Assembly: GCA_029844215.1 (NCBI GenBank)
Contig: CM056721.1
Span: forward strand, 59,251,815-59,315,814
DNA: 64,000 nt
From: Przewalskia tangutica
Taxonomy: Eukaryota; Streptophyta; Magnoliopsida; Solanales; Solanaceae
Reading direction: 5' to 3'
Below, one piece after another: positions 60,587 through 64,000 of the stretch. Position 1 is the first letter of the stretch. Every line of letters starts with the position of its first letter. A program made the translations under genes and the position numbers. The notes below the pieces were generated by a model that had not been told where the DNA came from, searched no databases, and saw nothing but the letters and a program-made list of their open reading frames with translations.

Positions 60587-60985
60587 TGTTATACCCGTAT
60601 TTCCGCAGTATGCGTAAGGGCGCACGTAGAGAAATTGAAGCTTAAAGTGTAAGGCCAAATTCACTTTGTACACAACACCCGATTATAGTCGTTTTTCCGA
60701 CTAAACGTTTCCACGCTTACGTAGGAAAATTCCGGCTATGTCATTTATTATTTTTGGATTTTTCCGAGAGATGAAATATTTTGGACCAACGGGAGGGTGA
60801 CACTTGTCACCCTCATTGGACGGCAAAAATGGGCTAGTTTGGACGATTTTCTTGCCTTTCCCTTGGTCAAGGGTTAGGTAGGATATTTTTGTGTAGATGG
60901 ATAAGTTTGCACATGGCTAAATCTTGGCCTTACACTTGCTATACACTTGTCTTCATCTTGGCCATTGGTTGGCCTTCACTTGACC

Positions 60986-60993
60986 TATAAATA
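60986..60993 (+). promoter_or_regulatory. TATA box, E7 3' LTR
   Basis: TATAAATA. As the 3' LTR copy it could transcribe rightwards into flanking DNA. Confidence 0.68.
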
Positions 60994-62980
60994 CCCCTCT
61001 AAGTTGAAGACTTTCTTCATCCTCACTTGAGCAATCTATCTAAGTCTCAAAATACTCCTCCTCTTGTTCTTTCGTCCACCACACCCCTCCCCTTTGAGAA
61101 GGCCCTTTGGCCGAGAGCTTCCTCTCCCCTTTGTAGTGGTTAGCCTGGGTACCCCTATCCTAGTTGTTTTCGTATAATACCCCCTTTTGTGGTATAGAAA
61201 TACTCTCCTAGTATTGTTATAATGCCCAAATACCTTGGCCCAAATACCTTGTAGTATTCCTAAGGTTACACTTATACAAAAGCCCGTAAAATACTATTAT
61301 ACTTCCTCACCACAAAACGAAAACCTAAGTAAATCTTCACCCGTTGAAGTTATAAGTAGAAGTTGGTTAGAACTTCTAAGGGTTGGTTGGAGCGGCCTGA
61401 GCGCATGAGTAGGAGCTAAACCTTGCTCAGGATCGACATTTAAACTCGGATAATTTTGGGCTTATCGAGGTAAACACTCTTGACCTTCTATTGTAATTGG
61501 AAATTACATGTTGTTGGAATATATAGTTGAAGTATACTATATATAGAATTGAACATAGTTGTGCGGCAATGTCTTTTGACTTAAGCCTGAATTTAAATAA
61601 GAGAACTGAACTGTAATTACATAGGACTGTATTACAGTAGACTTGTGTAGCATTACTGTGTAGTAGAATTGTACACGTCCGGTTAGACGTGTTAACCCCC
61701 CCGGGTTGGCTTGGTAGCCGGCCTCGATAGAGGAGGAGATTTACGCTGTTGCGGGGGGGGGGAGGTGCTGCCGAATTTTCTGTAGAATATTCTACATTAA
61801 GATCTAGGATGTTAATAGGCGCCTTGTGGCCTCTATAGGTTGAAGTACTACGTATGGCGTGATCTACTTGGCTTAAGGAGTAGCCGACAGTTCGAGTTAC
61901 TTGGAGCGTTTTGCTATTAGTCGATAATCGTCGCGAGGTATGTGAACCTCTTCCTATCTTTTCTAGCATGATATGTGTGAGCTATGTAGTACGGTAGACG
62001 TACATGTGTTAACTATATTTGGTTGTTTTAAAACAGGAAGTGTTATAACGACTTTATGGGAAGTTGGTTATAACAGCTTTATGTAAGTAAGAAAATGTTT
62101 TGTGGTTTTTAAAAGACAACTGATTTGACTTATAACTGACTTAATGTGTGACCATAATGAACTTGAAGTATTTCGAAAGATTAAGAATCCTTTTTTTGAA
62201 AGAAGAGTAATACTTGGTTTTGAAAACATAAGTGTTATACTAGCTTTATGGGAAGTTAGGTATAACGTCTTAAGGGTGGTAAAATGAATGGTTTATTAAT
62301 TTCAAAAGTTAAGAGACTTGGTCTTAAAAGATAAGAGACTTGACTTGAATGAATTAATATGAGTTTTGTGTGAAACCTCATTCGTAAGTAATGAGTACTT
62401 GGTTTTTAAAAAAAAGGAATAATGTTTTACTGATTTGGAAATCAGAATGTGTATCGACAAACCACTGCAGCGTTAATAGAGGAAAATGTATTGAATAATG
62501 AAGTATTATTAAAACCAGTAGAAACCTCCATCTGCATAGAAGCTAAGATGAGACAAAATGATATTACATTTCCTAGATCATGGCTGCTTAATAAGATGGA
62601 TTATAAACAAGAATAACCTACTCACATATAAGGCTTATGTTTCTCAAATCGTTTAAAAGAGAATTATGTTTTAAAGGATTAAGACTATGAACTATGAAAT
62701 CTTTCAAAAATGGGACTTGAAACTAGGTAAACTGAACTTTAGGAAAAAGGAATGTTGTTACTTGACTTTAAAAGAATGTGGGTTGGTTTACTTAAAAATG
62801 TGGTCACTCTATTCTTATACTACGGTATTGGGTGACTTATTGAAAAAGGAATGGATCTTTTAAAAGGATTTAACGTATGTAGTACTTTAGTGTTAAAACC
62901 CGGCTTTGTCATAAAATGAAAGTACTTTAAGTAGTGTGTAACTTGCCTATGTTTGCGTATGATAGACTTGCTTGTACAAG

Positions 62981-63346
62981 GAATGTATTTCACTCGACTA
63001 CCGGTTCATGGGATGAACCGGGAATGAATTTCACCCGACTACCGGTTCATGGGATGAACCGGGAATGTATTTCACCCGACTACCGGTTCATCCGGGAATG
63101 TATTTCACCCGACTACCGGTTCATCCGGGAATGTATTTCACCCGACTACCGGTTCATCCGGGAATGTATTTCACCCGACTACCGGTTCATCCGGGAATGT
63201 ATTTCACTCGACTACCGGTTCATCCGGGAATGTATTTCACTCGACTACCGGTTCATCCGGGAATGTATTTCACTCGACTACCGGTTCATCCGGGAATGTA
63301 TTTCACTCGACTACCGGTTCATGGGATGAACCGGGAATGTATCCCA
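62981..63346 (+). repeat. 33-bp tandem array in E7 3' LTR
   Basis: About 11 nearly perfect units of GAATGTATTTCAC(C/T)CGACTA plus CCGGTTCATCCGG. A palindromic CCGGTTCATGGGATGAACCG junction sits at both ends of the array. Confidence 0.93.
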
Positions 63347-64000
63347 CACGTTTCTATACTGGGTCCATAAGATGGGCCGAGACCTATTATACGTATCACA
63401 TGATTTGTACCTAGACTGCCGGCAGTGAGGAAGGAGTTCCACGGGCATGAGGGATGACTTTGAGGGCGTGAGTCCCTGACTTGACATGACTGCTTATGTT
63501 GTGAATCGTAGTTTGGTTACCATACATGTCTCCCGCTTTATATAGACTATTATGATTTCATTTACTGATTTTCTGATTCACATACTTGGTACTGCCAGAT
63601 CGACTTCGGGGCCGTTCATGCCGCAGTAGGTACATCGATCGCCGATCCCCGCTTATAGGATCACATTTCAGCGTGTTGGAAGCTCCGTTCCTTCGAGGCT
63701 TATCTTTGGTATGTTACCCCGAGTCCGTAGGTTCTTGTACATTCGGGGTATGGCGGGCCCGCCCCGTCATAGTTGTTGTCACTTCTAGAGGTCCGTAGTA
63801 TCTTGTGGCGTAGTCCGTAAAAGGATAATCGTCGTATTTATGTATATATACTGAAGGCAACTGTTTTGGTTGGCCTGTTTATTTATCATGTCTCTTAATT
63901 CATGTTCATGTTTTTATTTCCGCTGATTTTTCTCTGATGTTGTATCACTAGGGTGCCCGGGGTAAGGCACCAGTCACGGGCCCGGGTTCGGGTCTTGACA

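Larger units (their letters stand above)
54799..64000 (+). mobile_element. E7: complete gag-only LTR element
   Basis: Plus-strand element with LTRs at 54799-58273 and 60587-64000 around a 2.3-kb interior with gag and a spacer. Its 3' LTR ends TCTTGACA exactly at the window edge, so only the left flank (ACTGT, 54794-54798) of the target duplication is visible. The LTR cassette is the 33-bp array shared with E2; the interior is of the E5/E8 type. Confidence 0.92.
60587..64000 (+). repeat. E7 3' LTR
   Basis: 3414 bp to the window edge. It is cleaner than the 5' LTR at CTG/CAG and CCGG sites and in its array. Confidence 0.93.

Overview
The window is plant nuclear DNA of the kind found in a large, repeat-rich genome. 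Nearly all of it is nested Ty3/gypsy LTR retrotransposons, and I found no host gene, tRNA, rRNA or CRISPR array. The family belongs to the chromovirus (Tekay/Del-like) group: pol ends in integrase plus a chromodomain-like tail, the primer site matches initiator-Met tRNA (TGGTATCAGAGC type), and insertions are flanked by 5-bp target duplications. The host is probably a eudicot, perhaps Solanaceae; that is inference from general resemblance only.

Layout. E1 (+) has the 3' part of an autonomous-type pol at 1-2043 and a 3' LTR at 2177-2234 plus 11301-13709. E2 (-, 2235-11295, duplication TAAAG) sits inside that LTR. E1 itself lies in an LTR called E3 (-, visible at 13710-14244 and 32716-32971). 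E4 (+, 14245-32710, duplication CCTTG) is also in E3, and E5 (-, 15598-24504) is in the 5' LTR of E4. E3 lies in the gag of an older element E0 (+), whose gag end is at 32972-33342 and whose 3' LTR is at 33720-34639 plus 38142-40720. That LTR is split by a solo LTR, E6 (-, 34640-38136, duplication ACTTA). A more diverged AT-rich block at 40721-44112 follows. It is separated by E8 (-, 44113-53407, duplication CATAA) from a degenerate pol of another lineage, E9 (-, 53408-54798). E7 (+) fills 54799-64000 and its 3' LTR ends exactly at the window edge. Nesting reaches four levels (E0 > E3 > E4 > E5).

E2, E4, E5, E7 and E8 are complete but non-autonomous. Each has two very long LTRs (about 3.2-3.8 kb) around a short interior (about 2.0-2.6 kb) carrying a damaged gag and no working pol. 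They resemble the published TR-GAG class and would depend on pol from an element such as E1.

The most interesting structure is a tandem-repeat cassette at one fixed place in the LTR. Flanking LTR sequence is shared, but the repeat differs by subfamily: 33 bp in E2 and E7, about 87 bp in E5, 48 bp in E8, 55 bp in E0, and an irregular ATGCGG-rich block in E1, E4 and E6. Array type and interior type are combined in different ways, which points to recombination.

The two LTRs of single elements differ mainly by small indels at CTG/CAG, CCGG and G/C runs. That pattern looks like read or consensus error at methylated CHG sites, so the broken frames here should not be read directly as biological decay.
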